NCBI GenBank assembly: GCA_030040515.1
Contig: JASHTO010000631.1
Coordinates: 1-9,459 of the forward strand
Direction: 5' to 3'
DNA from: Terriglobia bacterium
Lineage (GTDB): Bacteria; Acidobacteriota; Terriglobia; UBA7540
Length of the DNA stretch: 9,459 nt
The notes below the pieces were generated by a model, which made no database searches, was not told the DNA's origin, and was given only the letters and a program-made list of their open reading frames with translations. Below are positions 1 through 6,747 of this stretch, piece by piece; the stretch's first letter is position 1, and each line of letters begins with the position of its first letter. The translations under genes and the position numbers were made by a program.

Positions 1-400
1 TATAAAACGAGGCTGAGTCCGGGAACGTCCTCGAAGTCGTGGCCGTTGCGGGTCAGTAATCGGCAGGAGTGCTGCACGGCCTGGCTGGCAAGCCACAGGT
101 CTTGAACCCGGTATCGATGCTGACGGCCATGGCTTTGATCTGTGCGGCAAGGCTTCCGAAAATCACGCCCGTCGCGCCGTCGATTTGCAGAAGCGACTTT
201 CGCTCCAGGAGCTGAAGAGCAGCCAGCCGCCTCATACGCGTCGCCGGATCGCGCGTAATTTCTGCGCCAAAACACAATTCGGCGAGGGTCACCGGTGACA
301 TGAAAACATCATCGCCCTGCGTGAGCGCTTCAACATCGGCAGGAGCAAGCACGCCTTCGTGGACATCGATCCACACGCAGGTATCCATCAAGAATGCCAT
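1..400 (-). pseudogene. vapC: VapC-type PIN-domain toxin, frameshifted and cut by the window edge
   Basis: PIN-domain ribonucleases of type II toxin–antitoxin pairs cleave RNA using a few acidic residues. The N-terminal part reads MAFLMDTCVWIDV from ATG at 400, with the first catalytic Asp in the MDTCVWID strand and the conserved SPVTLAEL segment (PIN Glu) after it. The open frame runs to a stop at 53, giving 115 residues, but its last ~25 residues do not look like a PIN domain. From about 127 down to base 1 a second frame gives the typical PIN ending RVQDLWLASQAV, then LLTRNGHDFEDVPGL, which supplies the remaining acidic residues. Adding one G to the GG at 127-128 joins the frames as ...KAMGRQHRYRVQDLW. 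It is therefore an inactivated toxin or an assembly error. An alternative start is the ATG at 388, which forms TGATG with the antitoxin stop. Toxin identity is strong; whether it is functional is unknown. Confidence 0.85.
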
Positions 401-663
401 GGATTACGAATCCCCTTGTCGAGTCGGCTGCCCTTCCATAGCCCCTTGCGGCTGTCGGTTTCCCATGCTGCCGCGGTGTCAGGCGGAAGGGTCCGATAAA
501 GGTCCGCCAGGGCCTCGATCGCCGTTTGCCGGGCCGGGCCAGGAACAAGACGCGCGACCTGCCGGCGATTCCGTTCGATCACTAAATCCTGTCCATCAAC
601 GGACAGGCGGTCCAGGACTCGGCGGAGATTCCGAGCGAGGTTGGTTGCCGTAATGGTTTTCAC
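388..663 (-). CDS. Phd/YefM-type antitoxin
   Basis: This would be the antitoxin partner of the adjacent PIN toxin: it binds and neutralises the toxin and usually represses their shared promoter. From a GTG start the 91-residue product begins VKTITATNLARNLRRVLDR, which is the N-terminal DNA-binding fold of Phd/YefM. The core IERNRRQVARLVPG follows, and then a charged C-terminal tail (IEALADLYRTLPPD onward) of the sort that wraps the toxin. GTG at 663 is chosen because GAGG lies six bases upstream (670-673). The longer TTG start at 696 sits almost on the expected transcription start of the TATAAT at 701-706. The 3' end overlaps the toxin start by 13 bases, as expected for a translationally coupled pair. 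Confidence 0.85.
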   Translation of the reverse strand: MKTITATNLARNLRRVLDRLSVDGQDLVIERNRRQVARLVPGPARQTAIEALADLYRTLPPDTAAAWETDSRKGLWKGSRLDKGIRNPWHS

Positions 664-669
664 CGGATG

Positions 670-673
670 CCTC
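670..673 (-). promoter_or_regulatory. Ribosome binding site deciding the antitoxin GTG start
   Basis: On the minus strand GAGG is followed by the six bases CATCCG and then GTG at 663. No comparable site precedes the in-frame TTG at 696, so the shorter antitoxin is favoured. Confidence 0.6.
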
Positions 674-700
674 AGAATACGTAAACTCTGATTCAAGCAT

Positions 701-706
701 ATTATA
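701..706 (-). promoter_or_regulatory. Probable -10 box of the toxin–antitoxin operon
   Basis: The minus strand carries a perfect TATAAT here, about 38 bases upstream of the antitoxin GTG. The best -35 at 17-base spacing is TTCCCT (724-729), which is weak. The flanking sequence GTATAATATGC is nearly palindromic and could be the autorepression operator, as is usual for Phd/YefM systems; the operator role is inference. Confidence 0.5.
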
Positions 707-795
707 CAGACATCCGGAGAACGAGGGAAGAGTTTAATTGTGCCTGACGTTGTGGTGAAACCTCAGCCTGCCCAAAGAATCAAAACAAAGTGAGT

Positions 796-800
796 GGAGG
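796..800 (+). promoter_or_regulatory. Ribosome binding site deciding the start of the CMD-like gene
   Basis: GGAGG is followed by eight bases and then GTG at 809. The in-frame GTG at 794 overlaps this site and has no such site of its own, so 809 is preferred. Confidence 0.7.
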
Positions 801-808
801 TAACCAAA

Positions 809-1360
809 GTGGACACATTTCTCACACCCATTGAAAAACCCAAAGGCTTGATTTGGAAGCTGGTGTATTACTTTTCACGCCGGCAATTTGGCAAAGTCCT
901 CACGCCGCTGAAAGTGTATGCCGCACGGTTGCCGCTGGCGTTCGGAAAGTTCTACGGAAAAATCGGCAAACTGGACAAGAAGCTGCGGCTGCCCCCCGAG
1001 ACTGCGTTGTTGATTCGTGAACAGGTGGCGCGGATCAATGTGTGTCTTTTCTGCATGGATATCGGCCGAGCCATGATCATTCAGGCGTCAATGAACGAAG
1101 CCAAATTCGACGCGCTTGAGCAATACCGCACCAGTGCACTCTTCACGGAAGCCGACCGCGCCGCGCTGGACTATGTGAACGAGTTGACGAAAGACAAGAA
1201 AGTCAATCCGCAGACTTTTTCCAGCCTGGCGCGCCATTATTCCGAGCGTGAGATCTGCGAGATCGTGTGGTTGGTGGCCAGTGAACACGTTTACAACATG
1301 ACGAACCTGGGACTGAATATTCATTCGGATATGCTCTGCGACATCAGGAGAAAGCGGTAA
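809..1360 (+). CDS. Carboxymuconolactone decarboxylase/AhpD-like protein with CxxC
   Basis: This is a 183-residue soluble, mostly helical protein of the CMD/AhpD superfamily. The hallmark is the helix IREQVARINVCLFCMDIGRA with the CxxC pair at C79 and C82; in AhpD these two thiols are the redox-active site. The histidine that normally follows four residues after the second Cys is replaced by Gly86, and the Glu normally 12 residues before the first Cys is Leu67. The AhpD-type proton relay is therefore not intact. The region after the motif (FTEADRAALDYVNELT, then FSSLARHYSEREICEIVWLVA) is the usual second helical half. A positively charged N-terminal stretch of about 50 residues precedes the core. 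GTG at 809 is chosen for its GGAGG site. It lies 26 bases before a DUF2784 gene and is probably co-transcribed with it. Family is fairly sure; substrate and reaction are unknown. Confidence 0.85.
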   Translation: MDTFLTPIEKPKGLIWKLVYYFSRRQFGKVLTPLKVYAARLPLAFGKFYGKIGKLDKKLRLPPETALLIREQVARINVCLFCMDIGRAMIIQASMNEAKFDALEQYRTSALFTEADRAALDYVNELTKDKKVNPQTFSSLARHYSEREICEIVWLVASEHVYNMTNLGLNIHSDMLCDIRRKR

Positions 1361-1386
1361 CTCCGCTTGTCGGGGTCTGGTGAGCG

Positions 1387-1764
1387 ATGGGCAAGGAAAT
1401 TTGTCGCACTCTGGCCGCTGCCGTACTCGCATTGCACCTCCTTTGGATCGCCTGGGTGATCGGCGGCGCGGTGCTCACCCGCCGCCGGCGGATGCTGGCG
1501 TGGTTTCATATCATCTCTTTGGTGTACAGCATCCTGATCGAGGCGCTTCCCTGGCCGCCGTGTCCACTCACGCTTCTTGAAATATGGCTGGAAGCGCGCG
1601 CGGGCATCATCCCATATCATGGACCGTTCCTAGTGCATTACCTGGACGCCATCGTCTACCCCGATGTGCCCGTGTCATGGTTGATCGCCGGCGCGGTAGT
1701 CGTCTGCGGATTCAATCTGGCCGTGTATGCGTTCCGGTTCAGAAGGGGGTCCTTGAAGCGTTAG
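1387..1764 (+). CDS. DUF2784 family membrane protein
   Basis: A 125-residue integral membrane protein with three hydrophobic segments at about residues 7-27, 38-58 and 95-116. Family signatures visible are LHLLWIAWVIGGAVL in the first helix, the RRRRMLAWFHI turn, the IEALPWPPCPLTLLEIWLE segment (Pro-Cys-Pro-Leu-Thr motif), and HYLDAIVYPDVP before the last helix. The length matches DUF2784 proteins, whose biochemical function is not known. The start is ATG with a weak GGTGAG upstream, 26 bases after the CMD-like gene on the same strand. Pairing with a CxxC protein could suggest a redox or envelope role, but that is speculation. It converges with surE, with only 37 bases between the two stops. 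Confidence 0.88.
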   Translation: MGKEICRTLAAAVLALHLLWIAWVIGGAVLTRRRRMLAWFHIISLVYSILIEALPWPPCPLTLLEIWLEARAGIIPYHGPFLVHYLDAIVYPDVPVSWLIAGAVVVCGFNLAVYAFRFRRGSLKR

Positions 1765-1801
1765 TCTGACCGAGCGCTCTGCAGCCCTCGCAACGTGGTT
1801 G

Positions 1802-2557
1802 CTACTTCTTGGCCAGCGCCGGAAGCCATTGGGACAGATGGTTCAGGCTGGGATAATGCGTCCGGTCAACCTGAAGGGGAGTGACGGATATCTCGTGCGC
1901 GAGAATGGCGCCGTAATCGGAGTCGGGCTCAACGTCGCTGAGCTCAATGGTCTCATCGAGCCAATAGTGCGGACGGCCGCGCGGATCGATCTGCTTCACG
2001 ACCAGGTTCTGGGTAATTTTCTGGCTCTGGCGGGTGATGCGCACGCCGTGGATTTCGCCACGCGGCACATTTACGTTCAGGCACATTCCCGGTGCGAGGC
2101 CATCCTCCAGAATTTTGGCGGCGAGTTGTCCCGCGAAAGCCGCGGCGTGGGAAAAATCCAGATCCTTCCGGGAAGCGAGCGAAATGGCGAATGAGGGAAC
2201 GCCGTGCACGGCGCCTTCCACCGCTCCGCCCACGGTTCCGGAGTACACCACGTTCTCACCCAGATTTCCCCCGGCATTGATTCCGCTCACCAGCAGGTCC
2301 GGGCGCTGCGGCAGAATGTGATAAAGCGCGAGGATGACCGAATCCGCGGGCGTGCCGGCGACGGCGTAGTGGCGGTCGTCCATCCGATTCACGCGCAGCG
2401 GTGTGTGCAGGCTGATGGCCTGGCTGGTGGCGCTCATCTCGCGGTCGGGGGCGATGACGGTGACTTCACCGACGCCGGCCAGGCCCTGCTCGAGCGCTTT
2501 GATGCCCGCCGCGTTGATGCCATCGTCATTGGTGATCAAAATCCGTTTCAGGGGCAT
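1802..2557 (-). CDS. surE: 5'/3'-nucleotidase SurE
   Basis: SurE removes the phosphate from nucleoside 5'- and 3'-monophosphates in the cytoplasm and can act as an exopolyphosphatase; it is linked to stationary-phase and stress survival. The product from ATG 2557 is 251 residues, normal for the family. Metal-site motifs are all present: KRILITNDDG with D11 and D12, S42 in DREMSATS, and N94/N98 in SGINAGGNLG. The conserved GTPADSV and YSGTVGGAVEGA segments follow, and the C-terminal DSDYGAILAHEISVTPL is the usual SurE ending. A GTG at 2578 would add seven residues, but the ATG directly before PLKRILITNDDG fits the family start and has a weak GGAA upstream. It is divergent from the large exported protein across 270 bases and stands alone on its strand. 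Confidence 0.97.
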   Translation of the reverse strand: MPLKRILITNDDGINAAGIKALEQGLAGVGEVTVIAPDREMSATSQAISLHTPLRVNRMDDRHYAVAGTPADSVILALYHILPQRPDLLVSGINAGGNLGENVVYSGTVGGAVEGAVHGVPSFAISLASRKDLDFSHAAAFAGQLAAKILEDGLAPGMCLNVNVPRGEIHGVRITRQSQKITQNLVVKQIDPRGRPHYWLDETIELSDVEPDSDYGAILAHEISVTPLQVDRTHYPSLNHLSQWLPALAKK

Positions 2558-2813
2558 GGGTATTTCCGATGCGGGCACGATCGAGAGCCGGGGTTCGATT
2601 CTTCCCGGATTGTCCCCGGAAACCCGAAGTTCTGAATCCTGCTCTTTAGATTTCTAGCATGCACTCCCAACTTCGTCCAGACGATTCCGCATTTGGTGGT
2701 AACATTGCCAGGCGAGGAATCAAGGCGGAGGGGCCTCGGCATCCCAGGGAGATTTTTCCCGCGCGGGGCCGTCCTTGCAGCGGGAATGCTCCAAAGAGCA
2801 CAAACATTCCCCC

Positions 2814-2820
2814 GGGAGGG
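2814..2820 (+). promoter_or_regulatory. Strong ribosome binding site of the large exported protein
   Basis: GGGAGGG is centred about 10 bases before ATG 2828. It sets the start at 2828 rather than the TTG at 2825. An out-of-frame ATG at 2821 opens only a four-codon frame that ends inside the real start region. Confidence 0.7.
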
Positions 2821-2827
2821 ATGATTG

Positions 2828-5722
2828 ATGCGTAGAATCGCTGTCTTTATCATGCTGGCATTTGTCGCCGGCCTCGCCATAATTCCCCGGGACCGTTCGG
2901 CCCCGCTCGAGCCTCCCGGCCCGCCCCTCCCCCCTGCCATTGAGACGATGAGTTTCCGCATTGCCTTCGGAGAAAGACAGGAACGCCTAGAGGATTACTC
3001 CGGCTCGTTGACCCTGGACCAGGGCAAGGTGGTTAACGTAACCCCCTGGCGCCTGTTTGAGGAGGATAAGGCGAATCCCGATGGTAGTTGGATAGTCCAC
3101 GTCAAGCGCCTGCGGTTTGAAAATCAGCCCGATGATCCGCGCCAAATGGACACTTTCGAGCAAGTGTTCAACTATGTTCCCGCCGGCGTCACGGTGACCG
3201 TGCAGGCACCACCCACGGCGAGCGCGCAGGTCCACACCGCACAGGGAAATTTCGGCTTCGTTTTGCAGGAGCTCGAGGATGGAGGCCAGCTCTCTTTTCG
3301 CGGCGGCGACGTGACCGTGCAACGCACTCCCACGGTTCAGCAGATTTCGCCCCCGCCGCGCGGCGCAACGCCCGAGGAGGACGACTATCCCTCGATCTGT
3401 GTCACGCGCAAGGGCGTGGTGTGGATCGCCTGGCAGGCTTATCAGAACCGGGGCGACCAGGTCTACGTTCGATATTCGATGCCCAAAGGCTGGTCGCAGC
3501 CCGTGCGCTTGACGGATGAGAAAGGCGACGTCTTCAAGACCGCCGTGGGTGAGGACTCGACGGGGCGAATCTGGGTAGTTTGGTCGGAAAGGACGGGCGA
3601 GGATTGGGACCTTTACGCGCGCACGTTCGACGGCAAGAAATGGACGGCGCGCCAGAAGCTGACCTCGACGGATCACCCTAATTTCTTCCACAAGCTTGTG
3701 GCCGATCCCACCGGCGCCTTGCATCTGGTTTGGATTGGATACCAGCAGGGCCAGTCGCATGTGCTGCTGAGCACCCTGAAAGGGGACGATTGGTCGAAGC
3801 CCATGGAGATCAGCGGGCCGAGCGCGTGGATGCCTGACGCCGCAGGCGACGTGCACGGCAATCTTTACATCGCGTGGGACAGCTATCGCACCGGCAACTA
3901 CGACATCTTCCTGCGCAAGGTCAACGCGGATGGGTCGATGGAGCCAATTCAACAGATTACTCACTCGGGGAAATTCCAGGCGCACGTCTCGCTGGCGGTC
4001 GGCCAGGGGCGCGTGTGGCTGGCCTGGGACGAGTCGGGGGAAAATTGGGGCAAGGACTGGAACCGCGATGACCAGTCGCGCAGCACCACTTTGTATTTCA
4101 ATCGCCACCCGCGCGTGGCGGTGATGGTCGGCGGCGTTTGGAAACAGACGGCGGGCGACCTGCACGCCGCCATTCCCGTGCGTTATAACCGCTTCATTGA
4201 AACGCCGCGCCTGACCTGCGACTCCAACGGACGCGTTTGGGCCGTGCTGCAAATCCGCACCAGCACGGACGAGCAGCGCGTCGACCACTGGGCAGCCGGG
4301 GGGCGATGGGAGAATTTCCTGACCACCTACGAAGGCGACCATTGGTCCGCTCTCATGCCCATCCCCCAGACCAGTTCGCGCCCCGATGGAACTTTCCAGA
4401 TCACCCGCGGGCCGTCGGGAATCTGGATGGCATGGATTAACAACAACAAGCGGTTTGGCCCCATCTCGGGCTTTCAACCGAACCTGAGCAAGACGCAGGG
4501 AGGCACAGGCCCGCACCGAGTGGGTGTGCAGGAAATAGATGCTGCACCCTTCGCGCGCGATGCCGCGCCGCCGCAGCCGCAACTCGACGATTTCGCCGAC
4601 CCGCAGGTTGGCTCTTCGCCCGTCCACCCCAATGAGCGCGAGGACGTGGCGCGCGTTCGCGCTTATCGAATTACGCTGAACGACGCGACGCTGCGCATCC
4701 TGCGTGGCGACTTCCACCGGCACACGGAAATTTCCGGCGACGGCGCGGGCGATGGCTCCGTGGAGGACTATTTCCGCTACATGATGGACGCGGCCGCCAT
4801 GGATACCGGAATCATTTCGGACCACAGCGCCGGCGGCGACAATGAGTACACCTGGTGGCGCACCGAAAAGGCCATCGACCTGTTCCACGTCGAGGGTTAC
4901 TACACGCCGCTGTTCGGATACGAGCGCAGCGTCGCCTATCCCAACGGGCATCGCAACGTGGTGTTCCCGGAGCGCGGCACGCGCACCCTTCCCATCAGCG
5001 ACGCGGAAAATCACGGCAAGGTCAACAGCGGCCCGATCCTGTATCCTTACCTGAAGCAGCACCGCGGCATCTGCATGCCGCACTCCCTCGCCACCGATCA
5101 GGGCACCGATTATCGCGATAACGACCCGGAAGTGGAGCCGCTGGTGGAAATCTATCAGGGTTATCATGCCAACTACGAGTACGAAGGCGCCCCGCGCGCC
5201 GAGAGCGCCGACTACCACGTCAGCGCGCACGGAGCATTTCAGCCCGCGGGGTTTTACTGGAATGCCTTGGCCAAGGGTTACAAGCTGGGGATTGAATCCA
5301 GCTCCGACCACATCTCGACTCACAGTTCGTACACGATGATCTACACGCCCTCCATGCAGCGCACCGACATCGTGGAGAGCATGCGCAGCCGCCACGCCTA
5401 CGGCGCCACCGACAACATCATCGTGGACTTCCAGGCCGTCGATTCCCAGGGCCATACCTACATGATGGGCGATGCCTTCAGCGCCACCGCCGCTCCGCGT
5501 CTGAACGTCAAAGTGTTCGGAACCTCCACGCTGCAACGCGTGGCCATTATCAAGGACGGGAAGTTTGTCTTCTCCACAGCGCCCAACTCCAAGAACGCGG
5601 AGTTCACCTACGTCGATAACTCGCCGGCCGCGGGCGAAAGCTGGTACTACGTCCGCGTGATTCAAATGGACCGCAACCTGGCGTGGTCCAGCCCCATCTG
5701 GGTGAAGTACGGCGCGCAGTAG
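2828..5722 (+). CDS. Exported beta-propeller plus PHP-type metallohydrolase
   Basis: A 964-residue protein. Residues 1-24 (MRRIAVFIMLAFVAGLAII) form a signal peptide or anchor, so it should act outside the cytoplasmic membrane. Residues ~40-175 are beta-rich and unrecognised. Residues ~188-570 hold about seven propeller repeats marked by aromatic-x-x-Trp strands at W199/W202, W249/W252, H299/W302, Y347/W350, W397/W400, W471 and W533/W536, many followed by a W-containing loop and a final LT/IT. A proline-rich linker (~575-605) leads to a PHP-like domain: H630-x-H632 in GDFHRHTEIS, D665-H666 in IISDHS, H752 in CMPHS, E774 in VEIYQG, and D827-H828 in SSSDH. These are the usual metal ligands of PHP phosphoesterases. 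Residues ~895-964 form a beta-sandwich-like end. Related PHP proteins in planctomycetes and acidobacteria are usually only generically annotated. Substrate is unknown; the propeller probably binds a carbohydrate or protein (inference). Confidence 0.85.
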   Translation: MRRIAVFIMLAFVAGLAIIPRDRSAPLEPPGPPLPPAIETMSFRIAFGERQERLEDYSGSLTLDQGKVVNVTPWRLFEEDKANPDGSWIVHVKRLRFENQPDDPRQMDTFEQVFNYVPAGVTVTVQAPPTASAQVHTAQGNFGFVLQELEDGGQLSFRGGDVTVQRTPTVQQISPPPRGATPEEDDYPSICVTRKGVVWIAWQAYQNRGDQVYVRYSMPKGWSQPVRLTDEKGDVFKTAVGEDSTGRIWVVWSERTGEDWDLYARTFDGKKWTARQKLTSTDHPNFFHKLVADPTGALHLVWIGYQQGQSHVLLSTLKGDDWSKPMEISGPSAWMPDAAGDVHGNLYIAWDSYRTGNYDIFLRKVNADGSMEPIQQITHSGKFQAHVSLAVGQGRVWLAWDESGENWGKDWNRDDQSRSTTLYFNRHPRVAVMVGGVWKQTAGDLHAAIPVRYNRFIETPRLTCDSNGRVWAVLQIRTSTDEQRVDHWAAGGRWENFLTTYEGDHWSALMPIPQTSSRPDGTFQITRGPSGIWMAWINNNKRFGPISGFQPNLSKTQGGTGPHRVGVQEIDAAPFARDAAPPQPQLDDFADPQVGSSPVHPNEREDVARVRAYRITLNDATLRILRGDFHRHTEISGDGAGDGSVEDYFRYMMDAAAMDTGIISDHSAGGDNEYTWWRTEKAIDLFHVEGYYTPLFGYERSVAYPNGHRNVVFPERGTRTLPISDAENHGKVNSGPILYPYLKQHRGICMPHSLATDQGTDYRDNDPEVEPLVEIYQGYHANYEYEGAPRAESADYHVSAHGAFQPAGFYWNALAKGYKLGIESSSDHISTHSSYTMIYTPSMQRTDIVESMRSRHAYGATDNIIVDFQAVDSQGHTYMMGDAFSATAAPRLNVKVFGTSTLQRVAIIKDGKFVFSTAPNSKNAEFTYVDNSPAAGESWYYVRVIQMDRNLAWSSPIWVKYGAQ

Positions 5723-5794
5723 TGTGTCGGCAGAGAATTGTAGGCAAGACGCCGATCGGCCTTCGCACCCCTGCAGATCCACAAACCCGGCGCA

Positions 5795-5830
5795 CTGGGG
5801 GAATTTCCGCCCCAGGTGGGGGAATTCACC
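5795..5830 (+). repeat. 21-base-spaced direct repeat with hairpin after the exported-protein gene
   Basis: TGGGGGAATT occurs at 5796-5805 and again at 5817-5826, exactly 21 bases apart. The first copy lies in a six-base-pair hairpin, CTGGGG (5795-5800) with CCCCAG (5810-5815), with a nine-base loop. The second can form TGGG/CCCA. There is no T-run immediately after, so a standard intrinsic terminator is not supported; a protein-binding or attenuation site is possible. Confidence 0.4.
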
Positions 5831-6048
5831 CAACCCTCGGCGGCGGTTCCGATGGAACGGGTCGGGAATCTTAATCCTAAAATAACCTGTTTTTTTTCAG
5901 ATCGATAGGGTTCATTTGGTGAGCAACCTGTGTGTTTTCAATGACTTTAAAGGGCGCACGCGGCGCGAGGATTTCTCTAGCCTAGTTTTAACCACAATCA
6001 ACTCATTCTGAAGAACTTGATATTGTTCATCTCATATAGTCTTTTGTT

Positions 6049-6310
6049 TCATAAAGATCGCCGGACCTTCCCATAACTAGCCTACATTCTATTTTATTTT
6101 CAATAACATCGCTGGACCATCCTGCATTTTTGCCCCATCTTGTCAAGTCGCATGAATAAGATATTTATTTTCAGTAAGTTGAAAATGTAAGAAACACTTA
6201 ATATTTCAAACAACTTCTTATATCTGTAACATCGCCGGAAACTTGCGCATTCATTTTTTCACTTTTCGGATTTTTCAATAAGCTCCTTTGCTGTCTATAA
6301 GATCGCCCAT
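6049..6310 (+). repeat. Four diverged copies of a TAA[C/G]ATCGCCGGA motif
   Basis: Copies read ATAAAGATCGCCGGACC (6051-6067), AATAACATCGCTGGACC (6102-6118), TGTAACATCGCCGGAA (6226-6240, with one more A) and CTATAAGATCGCCC (6295-6308). The ATCG cores start at 6057, 6108, 6231 and 6302. The first three are followed 11-13 bases later by CAT. A second motif, TTTTCAATAA or close to it, lies at 5935, 6097, 6168 and 6272, once directly joined to an ATCG copy. The copies are GC-rich islands in AT-rich DNA. Spacing is irregular (51, 123, 71), which argues against a CRISPR array. Confidence 0.45.
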
Positions 6311-6630
6311 TTTTGGGTTTTTGCCCATGCGCGGCTGTCTTTCCCTGGCAGAGCCCAGCCAATATGGCCGAGATGCGCATTTTTGATATCCCTGCGGGTT
6401 GAACTCCTGCCCTCCTGATCTATGCGTAGCAATCTAACTGCCATATGTACGCCGGCTCTTCGTTGATTGACGATCGCGTGCGCGCCTGGACGTTGTGGGA
6501 AGGCTGTCGGGGATACGACGTGAAGCCTATGCCAAAGCCCTGGAGAAAGCCTTCGAACCCGCCACGCACTTCGGAAGGACACAAAGCAGAAATCAGCGGA
6601 TACTTCAGGTTCACGGAAAAGAATCAAGAC

Positions 6631-6696
6631 TCACCACAGAGCACACAGAGAAACACAGAGAGCTTGCGCTGTGAACCTCTGTGTTCTCTGTGGTGA
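6631..6696. repeat. CACAGAG inverted repeat / long hairpin
   Basis: TCACCACAGAG (6631-6641) pairs perfectly with CTCTGTGGTGA (6686-6696). After one C/T mismatch, eight more pairs follow (6643-6650 with 6677-6684), giving 19 of 20 pairs around a 26-base loop. The left arm contains three successive ACAGAG units and the right arm two CTCTGT units; inside the loop CACAG/CTGTG can pair again. From memory, CACAGAG-type intergenic repeats recur in many environmental genomes. It lies about 50 bases past the stop of the epimerase gene, so it could end or attenuate that transcript, although no T-run is present. Confidence 0.75.
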
Positions 6697-6747
6697 GAGA
6701 CCTTCGGCGGTCGCGCGGGAACGAAGAGACGCAATCGTAAATTCAAC

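Larger units (their letters stand above)
5723..6747. other. Long gene-free region, AT-rich in its middle
   Basis: About 1,025 bases with no reading frame that resembles a protein on either strand. The part from about 5,870 to 6,320 is visibly AT-rich compared with the GC-rich genes on both sides and includes an eight-T run at 5890-5897. It carries the dispersed ATCGCCGGA-like and TTTTCAATAA-like motifs described separately. Bases 6,320-6,600 return to normal composition and hold nothing I recognise. The CACAGAG hairpin sits at 6631-6696. Possible explanations are an unannotated non-coding RNA, a decayed gene or island boundary, or a binding-site cluster. Confidence 0.7.

Noticed and set aside
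300..653. A 117-codon plus-strand frame opposite the antitoxin and toxin
   Set aside because: Low-complexity Pro/Ser/Arg composition and no motif; the minus-strand genes explain the region.
1790..1802. Small perfect hairpin GCAAC-GTG-GTTGC between the DUF2784 and surE stops
   Set aside because: Five base pairs and no T-run are too weak to call a terminator.
2588..2625. GGTTCGATTC resembling a tRNA T-arm
   Set aside because: The T-stem does not pair properly, there is no cloverleaf, acceptor stem or CCA, and it would overlap the surE start.
2987..5833. A 948-codon open frame antisense to the large exported protein
   Set aside because: Long, but its translation is Arg/His/Val-rich with no domain, signal or family motif. 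The plus-strand frame has clear structure throughout. Such antisense frames are common opposite GC-rich genes.
5840..5900. Intrinsic terminator ending in the eight-T run at 5890-5897
   Set aside because: No GC-rich stem lies directly before the T-run; the nearest stem, GTTCC/GGAAC, is about 30 bases away.
6152..6190. Tiny 12-codon frame starting ATGAATAAG in the AT-rich region
   Set aside because: No ribosome binding site and no sign of selection; expected by chance.
6049..6310. Degenerate CRISPR array
   Set aside because: Matching cores are only about 12 bases, spacing is irregular (51, 123, 71), and no cas gene is in the window.
6445..6696. An 83-codon plus-strand frame, and other short frames over the same stretch
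   Set aside because: The end of the frame is encoded by the CACAGAG repeat, the protein has no recognisable motif, and overlapping frames on both strands look equally random.
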